Shown: positions 26,754 through 34,766 of the stretch, in pieces | How positions within the stretch are numbered: the stretch's first letter is position 1 | Layout: each line of letters opens with the position of its first letter | From: JBGSLA01 sp963709285 | GTDB taxonomy: Bacteria; Desulfobacterota; Desulfobaccia; Desulfobaccales; 0-14-0-80-60-11 | Direction of reading: 5' to 3' | Assembly: GCA_963709285.1 (NCBI GenBank) | Contig: CAVPVR010000003.1 | Location: 186,001-250,000, forward strand | Length of the DNA stretch: 64,000 bases | Notes under the pieces: model-generated | Told to the model about the DNA's origin: nothing | Database searches by the model: none | What the model saw: the letters and a program-made list of their open reading frames with translations, nothing else | Made by a program: the position numbers and the translations under genes

Positions 26754-27731
26754 GTGAACCACAAACCCGGCCGGAACATCAACTACCTGCGCCTCTCCAT
26801 TACCGACCGCTGTAACCTGAGGTGCTTTTACTGCCTGCCCCGCCGGGGTTGGAAAAAACTCCCCGCCCCGGAGATCCTGCGCTACGAGGAGTTCCTGCAT
26901 CTGGCCCGGGTAGCGGTCCTGGCCGGCATCCGCAAGGTCCGGGTCACCGGTGGCGAGCCCCTGGTGCGCAAAGATGTGGTGGACTTTCTGAGAGGTCTCC
27001 GGGAAGTGCCCGGACTGGAAGAGATCGCCCTCACCACCAACGGCGTGCTTCTGGCTGAGATGGCTCAGGACCTGTTCGAGGCGGGGCTGCGCCACCTGAA
27101 CTTGAGCCTCGATACCCTGAGTGCCGAGCGCTACCGGGAAATCACCGGCACCGACCGATTCCACCAGGTAATGGCGGGCCTGTGGCGAGCCGCGGCCTTG
27201 GGATTTCAGCCCCTCAAGGTCAACTGTGTGGTCCTCAAAGGGTTGAACGATGACGAACTCCTGGATTTCGCCCTCCTGGCCCGGGACCATCCCCTGCAAG
27301 TGCGTTTCATCGAGTTCATGCCCACAGTCTCCCATGAGCACTGGGTCCGGCACTTCCTGTCCATGGACGAGGTGCGCCAGCGCCTCCCGGCCTTGGGAGT
27401 TATGGAAGAGGTAGCCTCCCAACCCACGGCGGGACCGGCCCGCATCGTGCAGCCTCCGGGGTTTCAAGGGACCATCGGCTTCATCAGTCCCGTAACTCAA
27501 CACCACTGCCAAAGCTGCAACCGCCTGCGCCTCACCGCGGCTGGACGCCTACGCCCCTGCCTGTTCTCCCCCCAGGAACTTGACCTCAAAGGTCCGTTGC
27601 GTCAGGGCGCCAGTGACCGGGAATTGTGCCGCTTTTTTCGTCATGCCATGGAACAGAAAACCTGCTCCCCACCCACCCATTTGGTGGAACCGGCCCTGCC
27701 CTCCTCTCCCATGGTGAGCATCGGCGGTTGA
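26754..27731 (+). CDS. moaA: GTP 3',8-cyclase MoaA
   Basis: Radical SAM enzyme that, with MoaC, converts GTP to cyclic pyranopterin monophosphate, the first step of molybdopterin cofactor synthesis. The N-terminal cluster motif is CNLRCFYC. The C-terminal second cluster has CQSCNRLRL and, 14 residues later, RPCLF. The protein ends in Gly-Gly, which is required in MoaA. Length (325 aa) is standard. It starts at a GTG (26754). It is divergent from the cobalamin unit. The molybdopterin-dependent formate dehydrogenase at 30691-32732 needs its product. Confidence 0.93.
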   Translation: MNHKPGRNINYLRLSITDRCNLRCFYCLPRRGWKKLPAPEILRYEEFLHLARVAVLAGIRKVRVTGGEPLVRKDVVDFLRGLREVPGLEEIALTTNGVLLAEMAQDLFEAGLRHLNLSLDTLSAERYREITGTDRFHQVMAGLWRAAALGFQPLKVNCVVLKGLNDDELLDFALLARDHPLQVRFIEFMPTVSHEHWVRHFLSMDEVRQRLPALGVMEEVASQPTAGPARIVQPPGFQGTIGFISPVTQHHCQSCNRLRLTAAGRLRPCLFSPQELDLKGPLRQGASDRELCRFFRHAMEQKTCSPPTHLVEPALPSSPMVSIGG

Positions 27732-27824
27732 CGATTTTTCCGCCCCTTCCTTCAACTTCTCCCTCATGTTCCCGTTAAACATGGTATATTGTTCAGCACT
27801 TCCGTAAGTGAGGAGTCAGCTGAC

Positions 27825-28514
27825 GTGAAATTAACCATCGTGATCCCCGTTTATAATGAAGAAAATACCCTGGAGGAAATCTTTCGCCGGGTCCAAGCTA
27901 CCCCTTACGACAAGGAGATCATTGCGGTGGATGATGCCTCGGTGGACGATTCCCGCAATATCCTGGCCCGCCTGGCCCAGCAATACGACAATCTGAAGGT
28001 TTTCTATCACGAGAAAAACCAGGGCAAGGGTGCGGCCCTGCGCACCGGCTTTGCCCAGGTCACCGGAGACGTGGTCATCATTCAGGACGCCGACCTGGAG
28101 TACGACCCCGTAGATTACCCGGCTCTCCTGAACCCTATTCAAAGGGATTTGGCGGACGTGGTTTACGGCAGCCGTCTCATCGGCGCCCAGCCCCATCGGG
28201 TGCTGTACTTCTGGCATTACATGGGCAACCGGTGCGTGACCTTTTTGTCCAACATGTTCACCAATCTCAATCTCTCGGATATGGAGGTGGGCTACAAGGT
28301 ATTCAAGGCCGAAGTGCTCAGGGATATTAATATAAGCAGCAACCGCTTCGGGGTGGAGCCGGAGCTCACCGCCAAGGTTGCCAAGAAGGGCTGGCGCATC
28401 TACGAGGTGCCCATCAGCTACCATGGCCGGGACTACGCCCACGGCAAAAAAATCACCTGGCGGGACGGCATCGCCGCCATCTTCCACATCCTGCGCTATA
28501 GTTTCTTTGACTGA
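27825..28514 (+). CDS. Family 2 glycosyltransferase (DPM-synthase type)
   Basis: Transfers a sugar from a nucleotide sugar, probably to a polyprenyl phosphate, at the inner membrane. A single GT-A domain of 229 aa begins LTIVIPVYNEENTLEEI and contains the metal-binding DxD in IIQDADLEYDP, and VVYGSRLIG. It resembles the catalytic part of dolichol-phosphate mannosyltransferase and lacks C-terminal membrane helices. The start is GTG 27825 after GAGGAG. It is followed within 15 bp by a small membrane gene and then a multi-helix glycosyltransferase-like gene: together a lipid-linked sugar donor pathway is plausible. Confidence 0.85.
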   Translation: MKLTIVIPVYNEENTLEEIFRRVQATPYDKEIIAVDDASVDDSRNILARLAQQYDNLKVFYHEKNQGKGAALRTGFAQVTGDVVIIQDADLEYDPVDYPALLNPIQRDLADVVYGSRLIGAQPHRVLYFWHYMGNRCVTFLSNMFTNLNLSDMEVGYKVFKAEVLRDINISSNRFGVEPELTAKVAKKGWRIYEVPISYHGRDYAHGKKITWRDGIAAIFHILRYSFFD

Positions 28515-28528
28515 TATATGCCAGCGGC

Positions 28529-29071
28529 ATGGGAGAAAAAACACGTCAGTCAGCCAGCCAAACTTCCCGGAGACCTCGAAACAGATGGAAGCTCTGGTTG
28601 CTCCGTCTGCTCCTCGTTATCTGGGTGCTCCAACTCGCCTGGTTGGGCTGGCAGCTTCGGGAAGAACTAGGGGATGTAGCCGGAAGAGCGTGGCACCATT
28701 CCTGGGGTGAGGCGATACGGCAGGAAGATTCCTTCTCCCGCTGGCTGGCTGAAATAAAGCCGGTCATCCCGCCGCACGCCACGTATTTCTTTTTAGACAA
28801 TTATGAGGCGGGCAAAGAAATCGCAGCCCGCTACCATCTTTTCCCCCGGCGACATTTCCTGTTTCCACCCCAGATCACGCCCAGCCTGCTTTTTCATACC
28901 CTGCGACAGCACCAGGCGTCTTATCTTCTGGTGCGGGACGTCAAGCAACCCCCGGGCCCAGGTCTAGTCGCCGCCAAGCAAGCGGGGGTGGCAGAGCGGC
29001 TGCCCCTCCCCGGCCCCGGTCTGGTCTTCCGGGTGGACCCGACGCTCATCACCGGGGGCTTCTATGATTGA
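28529..29071 (+). CDS. Single-helix membrane protein of unknown function
   Basis: A 180-residue protein with a basic N-terminus, one membrane helix (about 21-45) and a C-terminal domain of about 130 residues outside the membrane. It lies 14 bp after the glycosyltransferase and overlaps the next gene by 8 bp, so the three are co-translated. I do not recognise the family. The outer part resembles the soluble portion found at the end of some GT-C glycosyltransferases (for example YFFLDNYEAGKEIAARY), so it could be a partner of the downstream membrane protein. Confidence 0.6.
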   Translation: MGEKTRQSASQTSRRPRNRWKLWLLRLLLVIWVLQLAWLGWQLREELGDVAGRAWHHSWGEAIRQEDSFSRWLAEIKPVIPPHATYFFLDNYEAGKEIAARYHLFPRRHFLFPPQITPSLLFHTLRQHQASYLLVRDVKQPPGPGLVAAKQAGVAERLPLPGPGLVFRVDPTLITGGFYD

Positions 29072-30449
29072 CACCACCCTGCTCCTGGTGCGCCTGTTCC
29101 TGGGATTGGCCTCAGTGATGCTGGTGGGCTATCTCCTGACCGCCTGGCTGGCCCCGGATTTTACGCACCTGGAGCAGACCGCCGCCGGGTTCGGCTTGGG
29201 GGCTCTGATTGTCACCCTGTGGATGCTGGCCTTGAGCGCCCTGGGGCTCCCCTTTTCCTTGCCCCTCATCTTGGGACCGCCCACGGCCCTGGTGGCGGGA
29301 TTGTGGTTTGGCAAGAAAGTATTTGGGAGAGGGAGCCAGGATTCCCAGACCCCTGCCCCTCTCTCCAAACCCTTCCCCCCAACCCCGTACGGGTTTTGGG
29401 ACTTGATATTCATAAGCCTGCTTGGGGCCCTTTTCCTTTTCGTCACCTTACGGGCGGTGCTCTACCCCATGTGGGCCTGGGACTCCATCGCCACCTGGGG
29501 CTTCAAGGCCAAGGTACTATACTTGCGGGGGACCATTGACCTGAGTGGGTTCGAGGCCCACAACTACTACCCCAACCTGGTGTCCCTGCTCCTCACCTAT
29601 TTGTATTTCTGGCTGGGCCAGGTAAACGATCATCTGGTCAAGCTGGTCTTTCCCTTGTGGGGCGGAGTCCTCCTGATGATGCTAGGCGGGATGCTCCGGC
29701 GCCTCGGCCTCAACCGCACCCAGGCCCTGGGCACGATCACCTTTTTTGCTGTGAATGGCATCACTTTCATTACGCACCTGCACATCGCCTACGCTGACCT
29801 GGCCCTGACCTATTTCACCCTGGGGGCCGCGGGCCTCATCTATCTCTGGCTCACCGGGACCGCCCCTCCCCGCACCCTGCCCCTGGCCGCCCTTTTTTTT
29901 GCCGGCATGACCTGGTGCAAATTCGAGGGGGCGCCCCTGGCCGGTACCATCCTTCTGGCTGCCGGCCTCACCCTCATCTGGCTGAGGCCGCCCCACCTGG
30001 CCCGCCGCCTCGGTTCCCTGGCCTGGCCTTTCCTTGGATTGTTTCTGGGTTACCTGCCCTGGCGACTTTTTATGGCCTCTCAGGGGATCGAGACCGGCTC
30101 CGACCATATCCTGGGGTTTTACCCTCAGCAACTGTTCCAGGCTGTCCCGGCGTTACTGATTGCCCTAATAAACCCCATGCTCTTCGGAATCCTGTGGCCG
30201 GCGGCGGCCCTGGCCCTGATTTTCTCCGGAAAAAAGATGGTCACTACACCCCGCCTTTTCTTAGCCCTCTTCCTGGCTGGCAATTTCCTGGCCATCCTGC
30301 TGGCTTACGCCGTGGCCCCTACTTCCCCCTCCGAGTTCCAGATGTACCTCCGGGCCACCCTGGACCGGTTGCTGCTCCACCTGACTCCTGTGGCCGCTTT
30401 GCTGATGGGTGAGGGGTTGAAAGATGTGGAGGGAGGGCCAGTGACCTGA
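29064..30449 (+). CDS. Polytopic GT-C (GT39-like) glycosyltransferase
   Basis: A 461-residue integral membrane protein with about eleven hydrophobic segments. It has an acidic loop after the third helix (MWAWDSIATWGFKAKVLYL) where GT-C enzymes carry a catalytic aspartate, followed by a helix-rich second half. GT-C enzymes take sugars from polyprenyl-phosphate donors; the upstream GT2 may make that donor. The acceptor is unknown. The assignment rests on overall topology and the GT2 neighbour, not on a strong signature. It is the last gene before the convergent fdhA. Confidence 0.6.
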   Translation: MIDTTLLLVRLFLGLASVMLVGYLLTAWLAPDFTHLEQTAAGFGLGALIVTLWMLALSALGLPFSLPLILGPPTALVAGLWFGKKVFGRGSQDSQTPAPLSKPFPPTPYGFWDLIFISLLGALFLFVTLRAVLYPMWAWDSIATWGFKAKVLYLRGTIDLSGFEAHNYYPNLVSLLLTYLYFWLGQVNDHLVKLVFPLWGGVLLMMLGGMLRRLGLNRTQALGTITFFAVNGITFITHLHIAYADLALTYFTLGAAGLIYLWLTGTAPPRTLPLAALFFAGMTWCKFEGAPLAGTILLAAGLTLIWLRPPHLARRLGSLAWPFLGLFLGYLPWRLFMASQGIETGSDHILGFYPQQLFQAVPALLIALINPMLFGILWPAAALALIFSGKKMVTTPRLFLALFLAGNFLAILLAYAVAPTSPSEFQMYLRATLDRLLLHLTPVAALLMGEGLKDVEGGPVT

Positions 30450-30471
30450 GGCCCCTGCCCTCCCAACCCGG

Positions 30472-30492
30472 TTCAAAGTTCAAGGTTCAAGG
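30472..30492. repeat. Heptamer tandem repeat, three units
   Basis: Three consecutive 7-mers TTCAAAG, TTCAAGG and TTCAAGG lie just after the GT-C gene. Low-copy heptamer arrays of this kind are usually intergenic filler. Confidence 0.5.
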
Positions 30493-30610
30493 TTAGATGT
30501 ATAATGCGGTCCACCAAGCAAAATTGCTTCCCGTATGGTCAGAAGATTGCAAATTAACAGGGGCAGAGGGGACTTTCCGTCCCGTCTGCCCCTGATGAAA
30601 AGAAACTTAT

Positions 30611-30684
30611 GGGATTGGGGGGTGGGGGGGTGGGGGTGTGGGGGAGGGGGCTAAGGGTCTGCGACCCTTAGCCCCCTCCCCCAC
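30611..30684. repeat. G-rich tract and perfect 22-bp palindrome
   Basis: The tract 30611-30644 contains several runs of five to seven G. Then 30638-30659 and 30663-30684 form a perfect inverted repeat of 22 bp with a 3-nt loop (inner part CTAAGGGTC / GACCCTTAG). The palindrome starts 7 bp after the end of fdhA (leftward). It may act as a bidirectional terminator or RNA stabiliser, although no T run follows. Confidence 0.6.
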
Positions 30685-30690
30685 TTCACC

Positions 30691-32732
30691 TCACGCCGCC
30701 AGTTTTTCCACCCTGACGGCGCAGGCTTTGAATTCAGGAATCTTGGCAGTCGGGTCGAAAGCCGGGTTGGTGAGCATGTTGGCCGCACTTTCGACGAAGT
30801 GAAAGGGGATGAAGACCACTCCCCGGTCCACGGTATTCTTGACTTTCGCCTTGATCTGGATGGAGCCCCGCCGAGAGCTCACCTGCACCCGCTCCCCGTC
30901 CTTGATCTTCATGCTTCTGGCGTCGGTGGGGTTGATCTCCATGTAGCCCTCTTCCTGTTCATGATGCAGGCTGGGAGAGATCCGGGTCATGGTACCGGTA
31001 TGGTAGTGCACAAAGGAGCGGCCGGTGGTGAGCCACAGGGGATACTCCTGGTCCACCACCTCGGCCGGCGGCTTGAAGTCGATGGCTGCGAAAGCCCCCT
31101 TGCCCCGGGTGAAGCGGTCTTTGTGCAGGAATTGGGTGCCCGGGTGGTCTTCCGTGGGGCAGGGCCATTGCAGCCCTTTTTCGGCAAGCCGCTCGTAGGT
31201 TATACCCGCATAGCTCGGGGTTAGTTGGCGAATCTCCTGGAAAACTTCCTCCGGGGAGTTGTAATTCATAGGGTAACCCAGCCGGTTGGACAGGTCCTGG
31301 ACAATCTCCCAGTCAGGCCGGGATTCGCCCTTGGGCGGGATGGCCTCCCGCACCAACAGCACCCGGCGCTCGGTATTGGAGAAAGTGCCGCTTTTCTCGG
31401 CAAAGGAGGTGCCGGGCAGGACGATGTGGGCCATCTTCGCCGTGGGGGTCAGGAAAATGTCCTGAACCATGAGAAGGTCCAGTTTTTTAAGGGCATTTTC
31501 CACATGGTGTATATCGGGGTCGCTGACCATGGGGTTTTCCCCCACCACATAGAGGGCCTTGAGTTTCCCTTCTTCCATGGCCGGCATCATGTCCGTAATG
31601 GTCATGCCCGGCTTTTTGGGGAGATCCTTCCCCCAGGCCTTGGAAAATTTTTCGTTGGCCACTTCGTCGGCCACCGGCTGGTAACCGGAAAAGACGTTGG
31701 GGAGTCCGCCCATATCGCAGGCGCCCTGCACGTTGTTCTGGCCCCGGAGGGGATTAACGCCGCCGCCCAAAACCCCGACGTTGCCGGTGAGCATGGCCAG
31801 GTTGGCCAGGGACTTAACGTTGTCCACCCCGGTGGTGTGCTGGGTGATGCCCATGCAGTAGACAATGGAGGCGGGCTTGGACTTGGCGTACATTTCTGCC
31901 ATGGCCCGCAGGGTCTCCGGCGCAATGCCGGTAATCTCGGCGACTTTATCAGGGGGGTATTCTTCGAGTTTAGCGGCCAATTCCGCAAAACCCTCGGTGC
32001 GTTCGTCGATATATTCCTGGTCCTGCCAGCCTTCTTTCAAAATGATGTGCATCAGGCCATTGATCAGGGCCACGTCGGTGCCCAGGCGCTGCTGCACCGC
32101 CAGGTCGGCCAGTTCCGCCATCTGGATGTGCCGGGGATCGGCCACCATGAGCTTCGTCCCGCCGGCCTTGGCTCGAAAGATCCACTTGGCGGCAATGGGG
32201 TGGTTTTCCGTGGTGTTGGACCCGATGATAAAGATGCACTGGGCTTCGGTCGATCTCCGGCAGGGAGTTGGTCATTGCTCCAGAACCAAAGGCCGCGGCC
32301 AGACCGACCACGGTGGAACTGTGTCAGAGCCGGGCGCAGTGGTCGATGTTATTGGTGCCGATGGCCGCCCGGGAAAACTTGTTCAACAAAAAGTTCTCTT
32401 CGTTGGTGACCTTGGCGGAGGCCAGGATCCGCCACGGCGTCGGGGCCGTGGGTGTCGATGACTTTTTTCAGCCCCTGAGCTGCGGCGTCCAGGGCCTCAT
32501 CCCAACTGGCCACCTTCAGTTTGCCATCTTGGCGCAGAAGAGGTTTGGTCAGCCGGCGTTCGCTTTCGATGAACTCGTGAATATTCCAGCCCTTGATGCA
32601 GAGGCTGCCTTCACTCACCGGATGAGTTTTCACCGGCAGGGTGCCCACCACTTCGTCGTCCAGCACCTCCAGTAGCATGCCGCAACCGCAACCGCAGTAG
32701 GAACAGGTAGTATATACGGTGCGAAAATCCAT
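30691..32732 (-). CDS. fdhA: Selenocysteine formate dehydrogenase, alpha subunit
   Basis: Catalytic Mo/W-bis-MGD subunit that oxidises formate (or reduces CO2). N-terminal [4Fe-4S] ligands are in CSYCGCGCG (C10, C13, C17) with a fourth in SEGSLCIKG. The in-frame TGA at 32326-32324 falls in DHCARL-TGA-HSSTV, exactly where active-site selenocysteine sits in FdhH-type enzymes, about residue 136. Two +1 shifts disturb the reading: an extra base at 32429-32430 and another at 32248-32249; removing both gives about 679 aa with VIGENP-like and molybdopterin-binding C-terminal segments. ATG 32732 follows TTAGGAG. It stands alone, without beta/gamma subunits nearby, so the electron partner is elsewhere. 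A disrupted or wrongly sequenced gene cannot be told apart here. Confidence 0.88.
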
Positions 32733-32793
32733 GGATTGCTCCTAACCTGTTTTATTAATTGACAAATATATCATTCTGATTCATCAATTGTTC

Positions 32794-32821
32794 ATATTAT
32801 CACAAATCCTAGCCTAGTCAA
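32794..32821 (-). promoter_or_regulatory. Sigma-70-type promoter of fdhA
   Basis: Reading leftward, TTGACT at 32821-32816 and TAATAT at 32799-32794 are 16 bp apart. fdhA begins 61 bp downstream of the -10 box. The region around it is AT-rich. Confidence 0.6.
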
Positions 32822-32918
32822 GGCGAAAAGCAGAAAGGGCTGCCGTCATCAAACGCTTCTACCGGCTTAAGCAATAAGCTCAGGTTTTCTGCCGGAATAT
32901 GAAAAATAAGGGGGCAAG

Positions 32919-32942
32919 AAAAAAGGTGGGCCGGGCCCACCC
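32919..32942 (-). terminator. Second terminator after bL25 gene
   Basis: On the minus strand GGTGGGCC and GGCCCACC pair around a single C, effectively a six-pair stem, followed by TTTTTT. It backs up the hairpin at 32981-33006. Confidence 0.6.
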
Positions 32943-32980
32943 CTGGGAATGTTTGTGTCCTGAATGAGACTCAAATCCGG

Positions 32981-33006
32981 AAAAAGGCGGTGCGTGAGGC
33001 ACCGCC
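32981..33006 (-). terminator. Rho-independent terminator after bL25 gene
   Basis: Minus-strand stem GGCGGTGC / GCACCGCC with a 5-nt loop is followed by TTTTT. It lies about 30 bp after the rplY stop and ends the leftward HU-SRP-rplY block. Confidence 0.8.
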
Positions 33007-33036
33007 ATTGGTTGATATCTGGAAGAAGGTCGCCCT

Positions 33037-33684
33037 TTACTCTTCGGGAGCTTCCTCCTCCTGCTCGCCTTTTTCGGCCTCCTCGAGTTCCTCGACCTCT
33101 TCCTCCGGGGCAACCTCGACTATCTCTTCGACTTTGGCGGCCATGGCGGACACGATCACTTCATCCGGATTGGTCAGAATTTCCACTTTGCCTGGTAAAC
33201 TGATATCCCGGATATGGATGCTGTCGCCCGGTTCAGCCAGACCGGAGATATCCACCACGAGGCGCTCCGGCAGATCCTGGGGCAAACACTCCACCTCCAG
33301 CTCAGTCAAGCTGGTGACGATCACGGCGTTGAATTCTTTCACCGCCGGCGCGGTGCCGCTCAACTCGATGGCGACCCTGGCGTGGGTCTTTTCCGTCAGC
33401 GACAGGGCCTGGAAGTCCAGGTGCAAAAGCTGGTTTTTAATGGGATGGCTCTGCTTCTCCCGCACCAGCGTGGGATATTCCTTCCCATCCAGGCTGATGG
33501 TCACCAGGCTGGAGGAGGTTAGGCGGGACAACGTTAGTGAGGTTTCGTGGGCGTCCAGCATGATAGGGGTGGAATCAATACGGTGGCCGTAAAGCACCGC
33601 GGGAAGTTTCCCCGCCCGGCGCAGAGCGCCAACCTGTTTGCCAAGCACAGTGCGTTTGGTAGCTTTCAGAACAACTTTTTCCAA
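33037..33684 (-). CDS. rplY: Ribosomal protein bL25 (Ctc form)
   Basis: Large-subunit protein that binds 5S rRNA; the long Ctc version also carries a stress-related C-terminal domain. At 215 aa it has the N-terminal 5S-binding domain (about 1-95, beginning EKVVLKATKRTVLGK, with LPAVLYGH) and the Ctc beta domain (about 100-190). It ends in a long acidic tail of Glu-rich repeats. The initiation codon is TTG at 33684, with AAGGAG 10 nt upstream; no ATG or GTG gives a better match. Usual partners prs and pth are not adjacent here. Two terminators follow. Confidence 0.93.
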   Translation of the reverse strand: MEKVVLKATKRTVLGKQVGALRRAGKLPAVLYGHRIDSTPIMLDAHETSLTLSRLTSSSLVTISLDGKEYPTLVREKQSHPIKNQLLHLDFQALSLTEKTHARVAIELSGTAPAVKEFNAVIVTSLTELEVECLPQDLPERLVVDISGLAEPGDSIHIRDISLPGKVEILTNPDEVIVSAMAAKVEEIVEVAPEEEVEELEEAEKGEQEEEAPEE

Positions 33685-33727
33685 GATGCAGTAACTCCTT
33701 GAGGTTTTTTTTCAGAGAATAACATAA

Positions 33728-33998
33728 CCTGGCCGTGCACCCTCTTTCGGGTCCGCCTCAGGCAGGTAGGCTAACCAGGGGGTGAAGGATTAGCAGCCGC
33801 CACGACACAGCCAGCCAGGCTTACCGCTGCTTCCTTCCGGACCTGACGGGGTTCACCAGCGTCTGTTGCGTGGGAGCCAATCCGCCCTCCTGGCCGCTGT
33901 CCCTGACTGCGCCGCAACCCTCAGTGAGGGAGTTCAACCCCGCGTAAGCGGTTTTCGGGCTACAGGGCACCGCTAGCTCCCCGTCTAGCACGACCAGG
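33728..33998 (-). ncRNA. ffs: Large bacterial SRP RNA with Alu domain
   Basis: RNA scaffold of the signal recognition particle, which delivers nascent membrane proteins with Ffh. The S-domain core with GGTCCGGAAGGAAGCAGC is on the minus strand near 33818-33850. The molecule is about 270 nt, not the 100-nt proteobacterial 4.5S type. The 5' part has CTAGACGGGGAGCTAGCGGT and CCCTGT, matching the Alu domain of the Bacillus-type large SRP RNA. The 5' end CCTGGTCGTGC pairs with the 3' end GCACGGCCAGG to close the molecule. It starts 12 nt after the HU/IHF gene, so it may be cotranscribed or use a promoter inside it. Ends are estimates. Confidence 0.85.
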
Positions 33999-34010
33999 TT
34001 TGGTGCTGTG

Positions 34011-34286
34011 TCAGTTATCCACCAACTCTCCCAGCTCTTTGCCGACCTTGAAGAAGGGGAGCTTTTTCCCCCCTACTTCAATGATGTCCCCGGTCTTGGG
34101 GTTCCTCCCCTTGTAGCCGTTGTAAAACTTGACCTTGAAGCTGCCGAAGCCCCGGATCTCAATGCGCTCGTTTTTAACCAAGGCCTCTGCCATGTTCTCA
34201 AAGATGGCGTTCACCACCATTTCCGCTTTTTTTAAGGTGAGGTTTTCCTCTTTGGCCAGGGCTTCGATGAGCTGGGATTTGTTCAT
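34011..34286 (-). CDS. HU/IHF-type DNA-bending protein
   Basis: Small dimeric nucleoid protein that bends DNA. The 91 aa sequence has the family motif GRNPKTG and the arm region EIRGFGSFKVKFYNGYKG, with N-terminal helices NKSQLIEALAKEENLTLKKAE. The RGFGSF and RNPKTG pattern with an IEI lead is closer to IHF subunits (IHF-beta type) than to classical HU, but the split is not safe. ATG 34286 has GAGGAG upstream. It precedes the SRP RNA on the same strand. Confidence 0.9.
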   Translation of the reverse strand: MNKSQLIEALAKEENLTLKKAEMVVNAIFENMAEALVKNERIEIRGFGSFKVKFYNGYKGRNPKTGDIIEVGGKKLPFFKVGKELGELVDN

Positions 34287-34766
34287 AGAGCGCTTCTCCT
34301 CTTGGGGAATCAGCCAGGCGCCGCCGGTTTGGGAGCCCAGCCAGGTATGGGCTAATTATCTGAATAATATACAAAAACAGATTGGTGGTAAAGAAAAAAA
34401 ATGGCAAGCCGGAAAAAGAAGGGAATTGGGGGGTTCAGGCCCGCCATAGCCAAACTGGATCATTTGTTCGCCTCGGTTTTCGCATCCCCCAATATAGCCG
34501 CCAAAACATTATGCTACCGGGTAAGTCCCCAGGCGCCGACTGGTAGCCTTGAAAATTTCGCAGTTTTAGGTTATCTAGTCAAATCGGGGGATGGGATTAT
34601 CTAGGAATTTGAGCCTCAGGTTAGGCTGAGTCGGGGGAGAAGTAAACGCAGCAGCAACGATGGATTTCGGGAAAATTAAGAAAAGAAATTATTTTCTTCT
34701 GACAAATTTTTTAACCACCATCGAGTCTTCTGCCACCCCATCTGATAGCCCAGCCTTTATTCAGCT
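34287..34766. other. 480-bp intergenic region, no gene seen
   Basis: Between the leftward HU/IHF gene and the rightward SRPBCC gene. It is AT-rich and has a plausible leftward -10 box TATTAT at 34364-34369 with a weak -35. A short AT-rich hairpin (AAGAAAA / TTTTCTT) is near 34680. The longest open frames lack ribosome-binding sites and any recognisable motif. Confidence 0.5.

Noticed and set aside
32324..32326. TGA in fdhA as a nonsense mutation
   Set aside because: It lies exactly at the selenocysteine site with matching flanks; the real breaks are two nearby +1 shifts.
31225..32409. A 394-codon plus-strand frame across fdhA
   Set aside because: Antisense shadow of the formate dehydrogenase; repetitive His/Gly-rich translation without any motif.
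33790..33885. A short 4.5S-type SRP RNA only
   Set aside because: Conserved Alu-like sequence continues to 33998 and the two ends are complementary, so the large form fits better.
34401..34604. A 67-codon plus-strand frame after the HU/IHF gene
   Set aside because: Low-complexity, basic start, no ribosome-binding site and no motif.
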